In this document: piece after piece, positions 9,595-19,255 of the stretch
How the letters are laid out: each line of letters begins with the position of its first letter
Numbering within the stretch: the stretch's first letter is position 1
Source: CAKZLS01 sp963786305
GTDB taxonomy: Bacteria; Pseudomonadota; Alphaproteobacteria; Rhodospirillales; Defluviicoccaceae
Length of the DNA stretch: 64,000 nucleotides
Direction of reading: 5' to 3'
Assembly: GCA_963786305.1 (NCBI GenBank)
Contig: CAWAYL010000007.1
Location: 124,001 to 188,000, forward strand
Made by a program: the position numbers and the translations under genes
The notes under the pieces: generated by a model
What the model was told of the DNA's origin: nothing
Databases searched by the model: none
The model's input: the letters and a program-made list of their open reading frames with translations, nothing else

Positions 9595-10427
9595 ATGCCT
9601 GAAGCGCCCACGACCGCGGAGCCGGTACTTCAACATCCCATGGTGCCCCGCACCTTTCGCATTGAAAAGGCGGTCCGCGACGTCAGCGACACGTTCACCC
9701 TGACCCTGCGCCCGGAGGCCGGGCCATCGGCGTTCCCGTTCGCCCCCGGTCAGTTCAATATGCTCTACCAGTTCGGCGTCGGCGAAGTGGCCATCAGCAT
9801 CAGCGGCGACCCCGCCGACGATTCTGCTTGATCCATACCATCCGCGCGGTCGGCGCGGTTACGCGCGCCATGACCGGTTTAAAGAAGGGCGGGGTGGTCG
9901 GCGTGCGCGGACCCTTTGGAAGTTCCTGGCCGGTCGAAGCCGCCGAGGGCTCCGACGTCGTTATCGTCGCCGGCGGTGTCGGCCTGGCGCCGCTGCGCCC
10001 GGCCATCTATCATATTCTCAATAATCGCGGAAAATACGGCCGCTTCGTCATTGTCTACGGCGCGCGGACGCCGAAGGATATTCTCTATCGCCGACAATTG
10101 GAAAAATGGAGCGCGCGCCTGGATACGTTCGTCGACGTTACCGTCGATCGAGCATCCCGGGGCTGGCACGGCAACGTCGGCGTCGTTACCCGGCTGATCG
10201 GCCGCGGCGGCTTCGATCCGGAAAATACCGTGGCCATGGTCTGCGGGCCGGAGACGATGATGCGGTTTGCGATGCAGGCGCTCAACGACAAGGGCGTCGG
10301 CAACGGCCGGGTCTATACGTCCATGGAGCGCAACATGAAATGCGCCATCGGTTTTTGCGGACACTGCCAGTTCGGCAACCATTTCGTGTGCCGCGACGGG
10401 CCGGTATTTCCGTTTCGATCGCATTGA
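9595..10427 (+). CDS. hydG: Group 3b hydrogenase gamma subunit, FAD/NAD(P)-binding (two frameshifts)
   Basis: Flavoprotein of the ferredoxin-NADP reductase family that passes electrons between NAD(P)H and the hydrogenase iron-sulfur clusters. It shows the FAD-binding barrel (FAPGQFNMLYQFG), the nucleotide-binding GVGLAPLRP and VIVYGARTPKDILY, and the C-terminal 2Fe-2S motif MKCAIGFCGHCQFG. A single missing base near 9828 breaks the frame in DPADDSA/LIHTIRAVG. A second break near 10411 replaces the expected ending (RFDRIEDLFKIREL, readable in another frame) with a premature stop at 10425-10427; the true stop cannot be placed but must be near 10455. The start ATG at 9595 follows the cNMP gene by 5 bp. 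Confidence 0.85.
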
Positions 10428-10457
10428 AGACTTGTTCAAGATTCGGGAGCTTTGGGC

Positions 10458-11238
10458 ATGCCACGGCGTCGAAACAAGCCGAAGCTGGCCGTGTGGAAAT
10501 TCGCCTCTTGCGATGGCTGCCAATTGTCGTTGCTGGATTGCGAGGACGAACTTCTCGATATCGTCGGCGAGATGGAAATCGCCTATTTCCTCGAGGCGAC
10601 CCGGGCGACCGCTCGTGGCCCCTATGACCTCTCGCTGGTTGAGGGGTCCATCACGACGGCGCATGACGCGGAACGCATTCACAAGATCCGTCGACAATCC
10701 AAACGATTGGTGACCATCGGCGCCTGTGCCACGGCCGGTGGCATTCAGGCGCTGCGAAATTATGCGCGCGTCGAGGATTTTATCTCGGCCGTTTATGCCC
10801 ACCCGGCGTATATTGATACATTGGCCAAATCCACCCCGATCCACGACCATGTGCGGGTGGACTTCGAACTGAGAGGATGCCCGGTCAACCACCGCCAATT
10901 GCTCGAACTGCTGTGCGCCTATCTGTCCGACCGGCGTCCCAACATTCCGACCTATAGCGAATGCTTCGAGTGCAAGCGGAAGGGCACCGTCTGTGTCATG
11001 GTGGCTCAAGGCAAGATGTGCCTCGGACCGGTGACGCAGGCCGGATGCGGCAATCTCTGCCCGTCGACGAACCGGGGGTGCTACGGCTGCTTCGGCCCCA
11101 TGGAAACGACCAACGCGCGCAGCCTCGGAGACTGGTTCGTCACGGCTCGGCGCCGATAGGCGGGACATCCGCGACCTTTTCCGCAGCTACAATGCCGCGG
11201 CGACGGCCTTCAACCGGGAAAGTGGACGGCATGAGTAA
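10458..11238 (+). CDS. hydD: Group 3b hydrogenase small (delta) subunit (one frameshift near the end)
   Basis: Small subunit carrying the proximal iron-sulfur cluster, of the NADH:ubiquinone oxidoreductase 20 kDa-like fold. Ligand regions are visible: FASCDGCQLSLLDCEDEL, GACATAGG, ELRGCPVN, and the Cys-rich CFECKRKGTVCVM to CGNLCPSTNRGCYGCFGP. The open frame stops at 11157-11159, but reading one base on gives a sensible tail (DIRDLFRSYNAAATAFNRES) ending at a TAA at 11236-11238. That stop overlaps the ATG of the large subunit (ATGAGTAA), a normal coupling arrangement, so a single-base error near 11150 is likely. The start ATG at 10458 (MPRRRNKPK) was preferred over the TTG six bases earlier. 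Confidence 0.87.
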
Positions 11239-12529
11239 ATCCGCGACCCGCACCATCAAGGTCGGTGCCCTGGCACGGGTGGAGGGCGAGGGCGCGCTGC
11301 TGGTGCGGATCCGCGACCGTGAAGTGAAGCAGGTGCAGTTTCGAATCTACGAGCCGCCGCGTTTCTTCGAGGCCCTTCTCCAAGGACGGATGTTCGGCGA
11401 TACGCCCGATATCGTGGCGCGCATCTGTGGCATATGCCCCATCGCCTACATGTTGGGCGCCAGCCAGGCGATGGAAGACGCGCTCGGCGTGCGGGTGAGC
11501 GGGCCGATCAGGGACCTTCGCCGATTGATCTATTGCGGCGAGTGGATTGAAAGTCATGTCCTCCACGCCTCCATGCTGCATGCCCCCGATTTCCTCGGCA
11601 TGCAGGATTCGTTCGAACTGGCCAAGAAAAACCCCGACATCGTCAGGCGCGCGCTGGCCCTGAAAAAGCTCGGAAACGGGATTTTGGAAGTCGTCGGCGG
11701 CCGCGCGGTCCATCCGGTCAATCTGCGTGTCGGAGGTTTCTACAAAGCGCCGTCGCGCGACGCGGTCCGGGCGTTGATCGACCCCCTGAAAGAGGCCCTG
11801 GAGTCCGCGATCGCGTTAACGCGGGTCTTCGCCCGGTTTGATTTTCCCGATTACGATCATGACTACCACTTCGTATCGCTGAGGCATCCCGATTCGTATG
11901 CCATTCACGAGGGACGGATCGTTTCCAATCGCGGCCTCGACCTCTCTCTCAATTCGTTTCTGGCGCACTTCCGCGAGGAGCATGTGGAGCATTCCACCGC
12001 GTTGCAAGGCGCAACCATTGATGGTCAGCCGTATCTCGTGGGGCCGATGGCCCGCTACAACAACAACTTCGATCAGCTTTCCGATCTCGCCCGGGAAACC
12101 GCCCGCGACGCGGGCCTCGGACCGGTCTGCACCAATCCCTTCCGAAGCATCCTCGTTCGCATGGTGGAGGTGGTCTACGTCTGCGAAGAGGCGCTTCGGC
12201 TGGCCGAGGCGTACGAGGAGCCGGACTTGTCATGCGCTGAGGTAACGGCAGGGCGCGGCGAGGGATACGGGTGTACCGAGGCGCCGCGCGGCATCTGTTT
12301 CCATCGTTACCGGCTGGACGACGACGGCCGGATCCTGCAGGCGACCATCGTCCCGCCCACATCGCAGAACCAAAAGCAGATCGAAGGCGACCTGTTCGGC
12401 GTGGTCAGCGCCAACATGGATCTGCCCGATCCGGAGTTGCGCTGGCGGTGCGAACAGACCATCCGAAACTACGATCCGTGCATCTCGTGCTCCACCCATT
12501 TCCTGGATTTCACGGTCGACCGTGGGTGA
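11231..12529 (+). CDS. hydA: Group 3b [NiFe] hydrogenase large (alpha) subunit
   Basis: Catalytic subunit that carries the NiFe(CN)2CO site. Both cysteine pairs that hold the metals are present: RICGICP near residue 65 and DPCISCSTH near residue 418. The His of that motif is followed by only nine residues (FLDFTVDRG), the C-terminal peptide expected to be removed by the maturation protease encoded immediately downstream. Length (432 residues) and motif form fit group 3b, the cytoplasmic NADP-linked class that evolves or consumes H2 and can reduce sulfur. The frame is intact, unlike its upstream partners. It is overlapped at its start by hydD and at its end by the protease gene. Confidence 0.94.
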   Translation: MSKSATRTIKVGALARVEGEGALLVRIRDREVKQVQFRIYEPPRFFEALLQGRMFGDTPDIVARICGICPIAYMLGASQAMEDALGVRVSGPIRDLRRLIYCGEWIESHVLHASMLHAPDFLGMQDSFELAKKNPDIVRRALALKKLGNGILEVVGGRAVHPVNLRVGGFYKAPSRDAVRALIDPLKEALESAIALTRVFARFDFPDYDHDYHFVSLRHPDSYAIHEGRIVSNRGLDLSLNSFLAHFREEHVEHSTALQGATIDGQPYLVGPMARYNNNFDQLSDLARETARDAGLGPVCTNPFRSILVRMVEVVYVCEEALRLAEAYEEPDLSCAEVTAGRGEGYGCTEAPRGICFHRYRLDDDGRILQATIVPPTSQNQKQIEGDLFGVVSANMDLPDPELRWRCEQTIRNYDPCISCSTHFLDFTVDRG

Positions 12530-12998
12530 CGGTGTCACGCTCGCTACGCTGGTCATAGGGATTGGTAACCGGGATCGCGGCGACGACGCGGTCGGACCGG
12601 CCGCCGCCGAACGGTTGGCGGCGAGAGGCATCCCCGCCCTTGAACATTCGGCCGATGGCGCGGCGCTTCTCGAGCTGTGGGACGGACACCGTCGAGTGAT
12701 CCTGATCGATGCCATGCGATCGGGCGAGCAACCCGGGACGATCCGCCGTTTCGACGCTTGGCGGGAATGCCTGCCGAAAGGTGCGTTCGGCATATCCAGC
12801 CATCTGTTCGGGCCCGTCGAGGCGGTCGAGACGGCCCGCGCGCTGGACCGTCTGCCGTCATGTCTGTTGGTCTTTGCGATCGAGGGCGAGGCTTACGGAT
12901 TCGGCGAACCCTTGTCCCCGGCGGTCGACCGTGCGCTTGACACCGTTGTCGAACGTGTCGTCGAGGAAATTGATATCAAGCGTAATCGTGGGCGATGA
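12522..12998 (+). CDS. Hydrogenase maturation protease (HyaD/HoxW family)
   Basis: A 158-residue endopeptidase that cuts the C-terminal peptide from the large subunit after nickel insertion. Family features are the N-terminal VIGIGNRDRGDDAVG, whose Asp/Glu-type residues sense nickel, the second acidic residue in VILIDAMRSG, and the His in ISSHLFG. It starts at a GTG (12522) inside the last codons of hydA (8 bp overlap), so it is translationally coupled. Its 3' end overlaps the 3' end of the convergent GH57 gene by 23 bp, so the two transcripts must be complementary there. Confidence 0.9.
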   Translation: MGDGVTLATLVIGIGNRDRGDDAVGPAAAERLAARGIPALEHSADGAALLELWDGHRRVILIDAMRSGEQPGTIRRFDAWRECLPKGAFGISSHLFGPVEAVETARALDRLPSCLLVFAIEGEAYGFGEPLSPAVDRALDTVVERVVEEIDIKRNRGR

Positions 12999-14443
12999 TC
13001 GCGTCGGCGCGGCGAATGATCTCCCGTCCGTAGTCCGTCCACAGGCCCTGGCCCCAGTAGCGGTAGCAACTGGTTTCCGCCGAGAGGAGGTGGTAGAGGG
13101 CGTTGCGGAACCGGTCCTCGTCGGTGGACGATTTCTTCGCCAGCACCTGCTCGTTGAAGCGCGAGCTGAGCTTTTCCATGGGGCCGAGGATGTTGTCGTA
13201 TCCCTTCACCCAGGATAGATCGTTGGTCCAGCTGCCGCCGTCCATGTGGAAGCGGTGGTCCGCGCCCTTGCAGTCCTCGATGGCCTTCGCCAGCTTTTCC
13301 GGCCCGGCGCCCGGCTTGATCCGGTCCCAGATCATCTTCTGGAACAACGGCTGAACGGCGGGCAGGTCTGTCTCCTTGATGCCCATCGCGAACAGGTGCT
13401 CGAGATATTCGGTGGCATTCAGCATCGGCGTGTCCGAGCCCGTCGAATTCGCGCACGACTTCCATATACTTGGACGGAAACTCGTTCATCATGACGCCGC
13501 CGTTCTCGCCGTCGGCGATCTGGGTCACCAACGGCGGAACGCTCTTGCCGGCCAGCTCCCAGCGGTCCAGCGATTTGGCCTCGTAATAGGGCTGCATCTG
13601 CGCCACCAACTTGGTGTCGGAGCCCTGGGTCTTGATGATGGCGATGATCTCGGCGGTCTTGCCGTCGGAATTGGTGCAGACCAGCCGGTGGGGCAAGTGC
13701 TGTCTGTCGACGCCGCCGCCGTTGTCGGGGTTCTCGACGGTGTGCTCTTGGACCAGCACCCATTGGAAACCGCAGTCCTTGAGCGTCTTGACGAATTCGT
13801 AGGCGACGTCCGGATGGTTGGGGAGCGCCATCTCCGAGGGCGAGAACCCGCGAACCCGACCGAGGGCCTCCAGTCCGAAGAGGGCCGCGAAATGATGCTG
13901 CCACGCCTTGACGTGCAAACGGTAATCCTGGACCGGCGTCGACGGTGCCACGGCATGCCCCCACGGACAGCCGAGCCATTCGGCCGCATGTCGGTAGTCC
14001 GGATTGCAAGTGATGGATTTCAGGACATCCAGAACATCGTTCAACCCCATCTGCCGCATGCCGTGGAGCAGCGTACCCGAGTATTCGAGCATGGCACGCG
14101 GCTGCTTGCCTTCTTCGAGCAGCTGCGGGATGAACTCGCCGATGCGCTTGTAGCACCAGGCGAAGGCGGGAGCGTTGTAGTTGTCGCCGATGTGCTGATT
14201 GTCCCACATGTCCTTGAGATTGCAAATGATCTCGGCGGTTTTAAGTTCTCCTCCACCGGCGGGGATCAGCGGTTGGTGCATGTGCAGGGCGATCGCGCAG
14301 GCGGATTTGATGTGCTCGAAATCGACGGCGGTGTCCGTTGTGTAGACTGGACTCTTGGCCGCATCGCGGATCGCTTTCTCGATCTGTTTTTCGGAGCCGG
14401 CGAGATTGAGCGTGCCGTTGATGTATTCGGGTAGGGCGGTCAT
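12976..14443 (-). CDS. GH57 family glucan enzyme (one frameshift)
   Basis: Glycoside hydrolase family 57 protein of about 489 residues. Family motifs are visible: ALHMHQPL near residue 53, the nucleophile Glu in GFSPSEM (about 201), and the acid/base Asp in IADGENGG (about 309). The last third contains AETSCYRYWGQG, shared with the GH57 protein at 20.6 kb. Near 13435 one extra base breaks the frame after REFDG; restoring it gives SDTPMLNATEYLEHLF and a stop at 12976-12978. Members of this subgroup act on alpha-glucans as amylase- or glucanotransferase-like enzymes; the exact activity is unknown. It lies between the hydrogenase operon and the GGDEF/EAL gene, tail to tail with the former. Confidence 0.85.
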
Positions 14444-14676
14444 GGCATCACGCTTTCATTCCGTTGGAATTTGACATTGGAGGGAGGAGAAATCGTTGTC
14501 GGTCTGCGACGGAAAAGCGACGCCAACGGCGCGCGGTTTGTTTCCGGTAGCGCGCAATTCAATCAGCGATTGCCTTGGGCCGCGAGGCTATATACGCCCG
14601 CGCTGTTCTACTTGTCGAGGGTGATGCAAATCCCGAGCGAGGGGGGCGCGCGGGCGGTGGCGCGGCGGTTCGGCCT

Positions 14677-16581
14677 TCAGTACACTTGGTGATCGAGGCG
14701 GGTGCCGGTGTTGTCGTCGGCGAGTGGAGATGGGAGCGAAGCGCCCTCGCCAACCCTTCGACCGAGTTCTTCACCGGACATGGGCTGGCCGATGAAGTAA
14801 CCCTGCGCCAGGTCGCAACCTAATTCCCGCAATCGCATCAAAATCAATTCGCTCTCCGCTCCTTCGGCCACGACCTTCATGTCGAGATTGTGGGCGAGGT
14901 CAATGGTGGACTGGACGATCACCGCGTCTTCGCGCCGGTTGGTGAGTTCGAGGACAAACGACTTGTCGATCTTCAACTCACCTATCGGGAGACGGCTCAA
15001 ATAGGCCAGCGAAGAGTATCCCGTGCCGAAATCGTCGATAGACAAATGAATACCCATGTTGGCGATCCGCTGGACGACCTTGAGCGCCTGTTCGGGATCG
15101 ATCATGATGGCGCTTTCCGTGATCTCCAGCGAAATCAGCCGCGCATCCACGTTCCAATGGGCCAGAAGGTCCGCCAGCATGCCGGGCAAGGACTGCTCGT
15201 GGAGGCTTCTTGCGGAAATGTTGATGGCCATGTGAATGTCGAGCGAACGCTTGCACCACTCCGCGAGTTGGCCAAACGCCGTGCTCAGAGTGAGCCGGGT
15301 CAGCGAAGTCATGAGCCCGGTCCGTTCCGCCTGCGGGATGAATTCTTCGGGCGGAATGGCGCCCAGCGTCGGGTGATCCCATCGCGCCAGGGCTTCGGCG
15401 CCACAGATGCGCCCGGTGGCGAGGTTCAGCTTGGGTTGGTACTCGAGGTAAAGGTGCGCCTCCTCGATGGCGCGCCGCAATTCGCCGCTTAGTGTCAAAT
15501 AGCGGATGCTGTTGTGATCGTTGTCGCTGTCGTAGATCGAAATGGAGTGCGAGCCGGTCTTGGCGTCATACATGGCAACGTCGGCGCATCGCAGGAGCGC
15601 TTCCTTTTCCTCGGCGTGTTCCGGAAACAAGGCAATTCCGATGCTGGCCCCGACCTCAATCGACAGGCCGTCGAACTGGAAAGGCTCCTGGATGGCGCGG
15701 AGCATGCGCGCCGATACCCGCCGGGCGCGCGGCAGATCACTGAGCGCCGGCAACACGACGGCAAATTCGTCGCCGCCAAGCCGGGCGATGGTGTCGGTTT
15801 TCCGGATCACGCCGACAAGCCGTCTGCCCAACTCGGAGAGGAGCAGGTCGCCCACATGGTGTCCGAGGGTGTCGTTCACGTCCTTGAAGCGGTCGAGGTC
15901 GAGAACGAGCAGGGCCAGCGCCAGCGGATAGTCTCCCCGGCTCGCCCCCTGGATAGCCTGCTCCAGACGGTCATTGAGCAATACCCGGTTCGGCAATCCC
16001 GTCAGCGCATCGTGGAGGGCCTGATGAGCCAGTTGATCCTGCTGCTGCTTTCGCTCGGTAATGTCGCGAACGATGGCGACGTTGAGTGTTTCGCTGCTGA
16101 GCTGAATGGCACCGAGGGCCAACTCGACGGGAAATTGGGAGCCGTCGAAACGGTGAGCGTGGGTCTCGCTGTAGCGACCGAGAGCGCCCGGCGATTGCAC
16201 TTCTTGCTGAATTCGCTGCCCGATATCGGAAATCAGTCTGGAGGCGGGACAATTGATCAACGCCTCGGGTAGACAGGCGAACAACTCTGCGGCGGCGGAG
16301 TTGGTTACCTCGATCAGGCCGCTTTTGCCGATGACGATGACGGCGTCGAAACTGCTTTCGAACACGGCGGTCATCAACGCATCGGAGCGGCGGGGTTTGA
16401 TCGCCTGATCCGGTGAGAGCGCTGGCACGCGGTGCTGCCTCAGATCTTGGGCTCGCGCGACATAACGTGACAAGGGGGTTTCGGCATCGCTCTGCGGATC
16501 GAACCGGTCGTCCTTCACGAACTCACCAGACCAATCGTCTCCGACAAAGCGGAGGCTCTTTGCCGATCGGTGGCGACGCAA
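14677..16581 (-). CDS. PAS-GGDEF-EAL cyclic-di-GMP enzyme
   Basis: A 634-residue soluble signalling protein. A PAS domain spans about residues 70-190 (SFDAVIVIGKSGLIEVTNSA, then VAIVRDITERKQQQDQ). The diguanylate cyclase domain has an intact RLGGDEFAVV (about 272). The phosphodiesterase domain has an intact EALARW (about 396), the metal-site DDFGTGYSSL and a C-terminal EG-A-E motif. It could therefore both make and degrade c-di-GMP. No membrane segment or other sensor is seen. The listed start is a TTG at 16579-16581 with no convincing ribosome site, so the true start may be further in (an ATG lies about 69 codons downstream). The 14444-14676 gap upstream of the GH57 gene holds nothing I recognise. 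Confidence 0.9.
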   Translation of the reverse strand: MRRHRSAKSLRFVGDDWSGEFVKDDRFDPQSDAETPLSRYVARAQDLRQHRVPALSPDQAIKPRRSDALMTAVFESSFDAVIVIGKSGLIEVTNSAAAELFACLPEALINCPASRLISDIGQRIQQEVQSPGALGRYSETHAHRFDGSQFPVELALGAIQLSSETLNVAIVRDITERKQQQDQLAHQALHDALTGLPNRVLLNDRLEQAIQGASRGDYPLALALLVLDLDRFKDVNDTLGHHVGDLLLSELGRRLVGVIRKTDTIARLGGDEFAVVLPALSDLPRARRVSARMLRAIQEPFQFDGLSIEVGASIGIALFPEHAEEKEALLRCADVAMYDAKTGSHSISIYDSDNDHNSIRYLTLSGELRRAIEEAHLYLEYQPKLNLATGRICGAEALARWDHPTLGAIPPEEFIPQAERTGLMTSLTRLTLSTAFGQLAEWCKRSLDIHMAINISARSLHEQSLPGMLADLLAHWNVDARLISLEITESAIMIDPEQALKVVQRIANMGIHLSIDDFGTGYSSLAYLSRLPIGELKIDKSFVLELTNRREDAVIVQSTIDLAHNLDMKVVAEGAESELILMRLRELGCDLAQGYFIGQPMSGEELGRRVGEGASLPSPLADDNTGTRLDHQVY

Positions 16582-16820
16582 ACCGTCGTTCGCACTGTTT
16601 TCCTTGGTTTGGTCACGTAACGATCAGCTCGTTCAATTGAGGCGGGCGCGGTGCGCCTGGATCCGCGGGTGGGAATAACTCACTCGAGATGGTTCAAATT
16701 ATTCCCGGCATGGTTGATAAATAGTTAATTCCACCAGCGAAACGATGCTGCGGATGCTTTTGTGGAAGGTTCACCGGCATCGAATAAGCCCACACCGTGG
16801 GACCGAAAGCCCTACAAACC

Positions 16821-16848
16821 TTGACAAATAGGTAAAAATACCTATATT
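16821..16848 (+). promoter_or_regulatory. Sigma70-type promoter with an inverted-repeat operator inside the spacer
   Basis: A perfect -35 TTGACA (16821-16826) and a -10-like TATATT (16843-16848) are separated by 16 bp. A perfect inverted repeat, ATAGGTA (16828-16834) and TACCTAT (16839-16845) around an AAAA centre, fills the spacer and touches the -10, so a dimeric regulator bound there would block the polymerase. The gene start is 60 bases downstream. The rest of 16582-16908 is AT-richer than its surroundings and holds no gene I can support. The regulator is unknown. Confidence 0.6.
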
Positions 16849-16908
16849 GACAGGGTTTGGACCCGGGCGGTCCAGACGGATCCGAATTGTTTTCAGGAAA
16901 TGGCTTAA

Positions 16909-17632
16909 GTGACGCTTAAAGATTCCAAACCCAGCCGGCGGCTCGCCTCTAAGATTGCCGTGGTGATCATCGGCGCCGCGGCCAGTCTCTCCGGCACCTA
17001 CTATCTGATCGTCAACAAGACCGACGCCTCATTCGATGGCAATGCGATTTCCCGCGCCATCAACACCACGATCAATGTTCAGTCGTCCCCATCCGAGAAA
17101 TCGGCAAACAGTTCGAAGCGTGGCGGTGGCCCTTCCGGGGGTTCCGGTCCGGGAAACGTCTTCTTGTTCAACAACGAGTTCAAGCTCGAGGTGATGCGGG
17201 CGACCAATGAGGCTCCCACCCCCAAGAAACAGTTCAGAGACAAGGTGCTTGGCGTCATCGAGGCGTTGGTGAGCGGTCTCGCCGCCGGAGAAATCGGGGA
17301 AGAAAAGCTCCAGAAGCTGGGAAAGTCCTTGGGGACGATCATCGACGACGCTCCGATGTCGAACTACCAGTTGAGCGGCGGTGAATTTACCCTCCGGCCT
17401 GGCACCGCTTATTTCCTTCCGGGAGGCAACAACAGTCTGGCGGTGGTCGGGCCGTATGGAGCCGAACGCCCGGACGCCATTTACGTAAGACGCAACGGGC
17501 GCAAGGTTCCCATGAGCATTGGTTCGGTTCGGATATTTCAAGGTGGACGGCCGAACATGCATTCTGATGCTGCACGACGTGGCGCAAAACTACGCGTCGG
17601 CGACCTTCTCGTTCACGTGCGGCGAGTTGTAG
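16909..17632 (+). CDS. Membrane-anchored protein of unknown function (one frameshift)
   Basis: About 240 residues. A single N-terminal membrane segment (SKIAVVIIGAAASLSGTYYLIV, about 14-36) is followed by a Ser/Gly/Lys-rich linker (about 60-80) and a globular C-terminal part (FFLPGG-like GTAYFLPGGNNSLAVVG). The open frame runs to 17676, but from about 17525 the other frame reads FKVDGRTCILMLHDV then ATFSFTCGEL and a TAG at 17630-17632, which looks far more like real protein, so I infer a single-base frameshift there and two Cys in the tail. The start is a GTG at 16909 after AGGAAAT. No family recognised. It is the only gene behind the strong regulated promoter at 16821, and it is convergent with the GH57 branching enzyme. 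Confidence 0.6.
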
Positions 17633-17668
17633 CGCAGCGTCCGCATTCACCCCCGCCCCACCGCGCGA

Positions 17669-19255
17669 CTACGTGAACACACGATAGTCGATCTCCGGAA
17701 AAATGTCATCCATGGCTTCCAGGGCTTGAAGCCGCTGCTCATCCACCTCGCCGGCAATGACCGCGTCCGCCAGATAGTGGAAGCGCGCAAGGTGATCGCG
17801 GGTCCGGCCATAGGCGTAGTCGACGGCGGTTCCGGTTTTCATGATGAAGGCCCAGTCGGAGGCTTGTGCCAGCAACAGCGAGCGGGCCGCCTGTTGGAGC
17901 GCGCGGTAGACCAGGGTTCCGGGCGCGGCGTCGGCCTTGTCCGTGGCGATCTCGTGCATTCGCCCGGCGGCTTCGTGGAGATGGCGATAGATCCAGTCGT
18001 TGCCCGGGTTCAGCCAGAAATCGCTGTAGCCTTTGTCGCCCCAGCTTGAAGCCGACGGCTGAGCGCACTGCTGAACGGGATGGCGTTCCAGGTATTGGCT
18101 GGGTGTGATCAGTTCCACGGTATCCTGATCCGCGGCCAGTTTGCGGAATAAAAAATTCAGCCACTGCGGTCCCTCGAACCACCAGTGCCCGAACAATTCG
18201 GCATCGTAGAGAGCGACGATCAGCGGCGGTTTGTCCAGCGAGGGCGCGTAACGTTCCACCGCCTCTTTTTGCCGCCGGATGAAATCATCGGCGTGTACCG
18301 CCGCGCGCTCGCGCGCCCGAAGCGGCTCGTACGGCTCTTTGTGTTCAGTGTCGCCGGTGATCCGGTAGTACTTGAAACCCGTAAATATTCGAGTCTTTCC
18401 GTCGAGAATATACGGCTTGATGTACTCGAAATCCGACTCGAAGCCGATGTCCCTGTAGAAATCCCGATACCACGGGTCCCCCGGATACCCCTCGTCGGCG
18501 CTCCAGACCTGACGGCCTGATGCCGGATCGCGGCCGAAGGCGGCTACGCCGTTGGGACAGGCCAAGGGGGCCAGGTAGCCATACTCTGGTTTCTCGGTAG
18601 CGTTTGTGATCCCGTGCGTTTCCACAAAGAAGTAGCGGCCTCCGGCATCATGAACGGCATCTTCCAGTCCGGGAAAGTAACCGCATTCCGGCAGCCAAAA
18701 TCCGGGAAGGGGGCGGTCGAACGCCTGGCGATAGCTGTCCGCACCGATTTCGAGCTGCGCCTTTACCGCCGCCGGCTGGGTTCGCAGGATCGGCAAATAG
18801 CCGTGGGTCGCCGAAGCGGTAATGAGTTCGAGGTAACCGTCGTCCTGCAGCCGGCCGAACGCCGCGACCAGGTCGCGGCCATATCGGTTTTCGTAGACAT
18901 CCCGGGTTTCTTGCAACAATCGCCGGTACATGCGCGCGGCCTCGAGAAATAGAGGATCCGAATGGCGCCGGTGGATCTCCTGATCGCCGAGGCGAGATAG
19001 GTGCTCAAGGTGGGCGACGTAGCGCTGCTGGAGAAAGTCGTCCCGCAGCATGGCCAATAGCGGCGGGGATAGCGACAGGGTCACATGAAAATCCACGCCG
19101 TCGTCGCGCAAGCCTTCGAAAACGCGAAGGAGCGGGATGTAGACCTCGGTGATCGCTTCGAAGAGCCAGGTTTCCTCGAGAAAGCTCTCGTATTCCGGAT
19201 GCCGGACGTAGGGCAGGTGAGCATGCAGAACGATGGCGAGATAGCCCTTTGCCAT
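17669..19255 (-). CDS. GH57 family glycogen branching enzyme (predicted)
   Basis: A 528-residue GH57 protein of the branching-enzyme subgroup (the TK1436/Thermus type with DUF1957-like C-terminal half). Motifs are VLHAHLPYVRHPE at the N-terminus, the nucleophile Glu in GFWLPECGY (about 188), the acid/base Asp in ALYDAELFGHWW (about 349), and a C-terminal helical part with SDWAFIMKTG near residue 478 that is typical of these enzymes. It would add alpha-1,6 branches by a mechanism unrelated to GlgB. It follows the DUF4912 gene with a one-base overlap (TGATG), so the two are translationally coupled. The frame is intact. Confidence 0.88.
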   Translation of the reverse strand: MAKGYLAIVLHAHLPYVRHPEYESFLEETWLFEAITEVYIPLLRVFEGLRDDGVDFHVTLSLSPPLLAMLRDDFLQQRYVAHLEHLSRLGDQEIHRRHSDPLFLEAARMYRRLLQETRDVYENRYGRDLVAAFGRLQDDGYLELITASATHGYLPILRTQPAAVKAQLEIGADSYRQAFDRPLPGFWLPECGYFPGLEDAVHDAGGRYFFVETHGITNATEKPEYGYLAPLACPNGVAAFGRDPASGRQVWSADEGYPGDPWYRDFYRDIGFESDFEYIKPYILDGKTRIFTGFKYYRITGDTEHKEPYEPLRARERAAVHADDFIRRQKEAVERYAPSLDKPPLIVALYDAELFGHWWFEGPQWLNFLFRKLAADQDTVELITPSQYLERHPVQQCAQPSASSWGDKGYSDFWLNPGNDWIYRHLHEAAGRMHEIATDKADAAPGTLVYRALQQAARSLLLAQASDWAFIMKTGTAVDYAYGRTRDHLARFHYLADAVIAGEVDEQRLQALEAMDDIFPEIDYRVFT

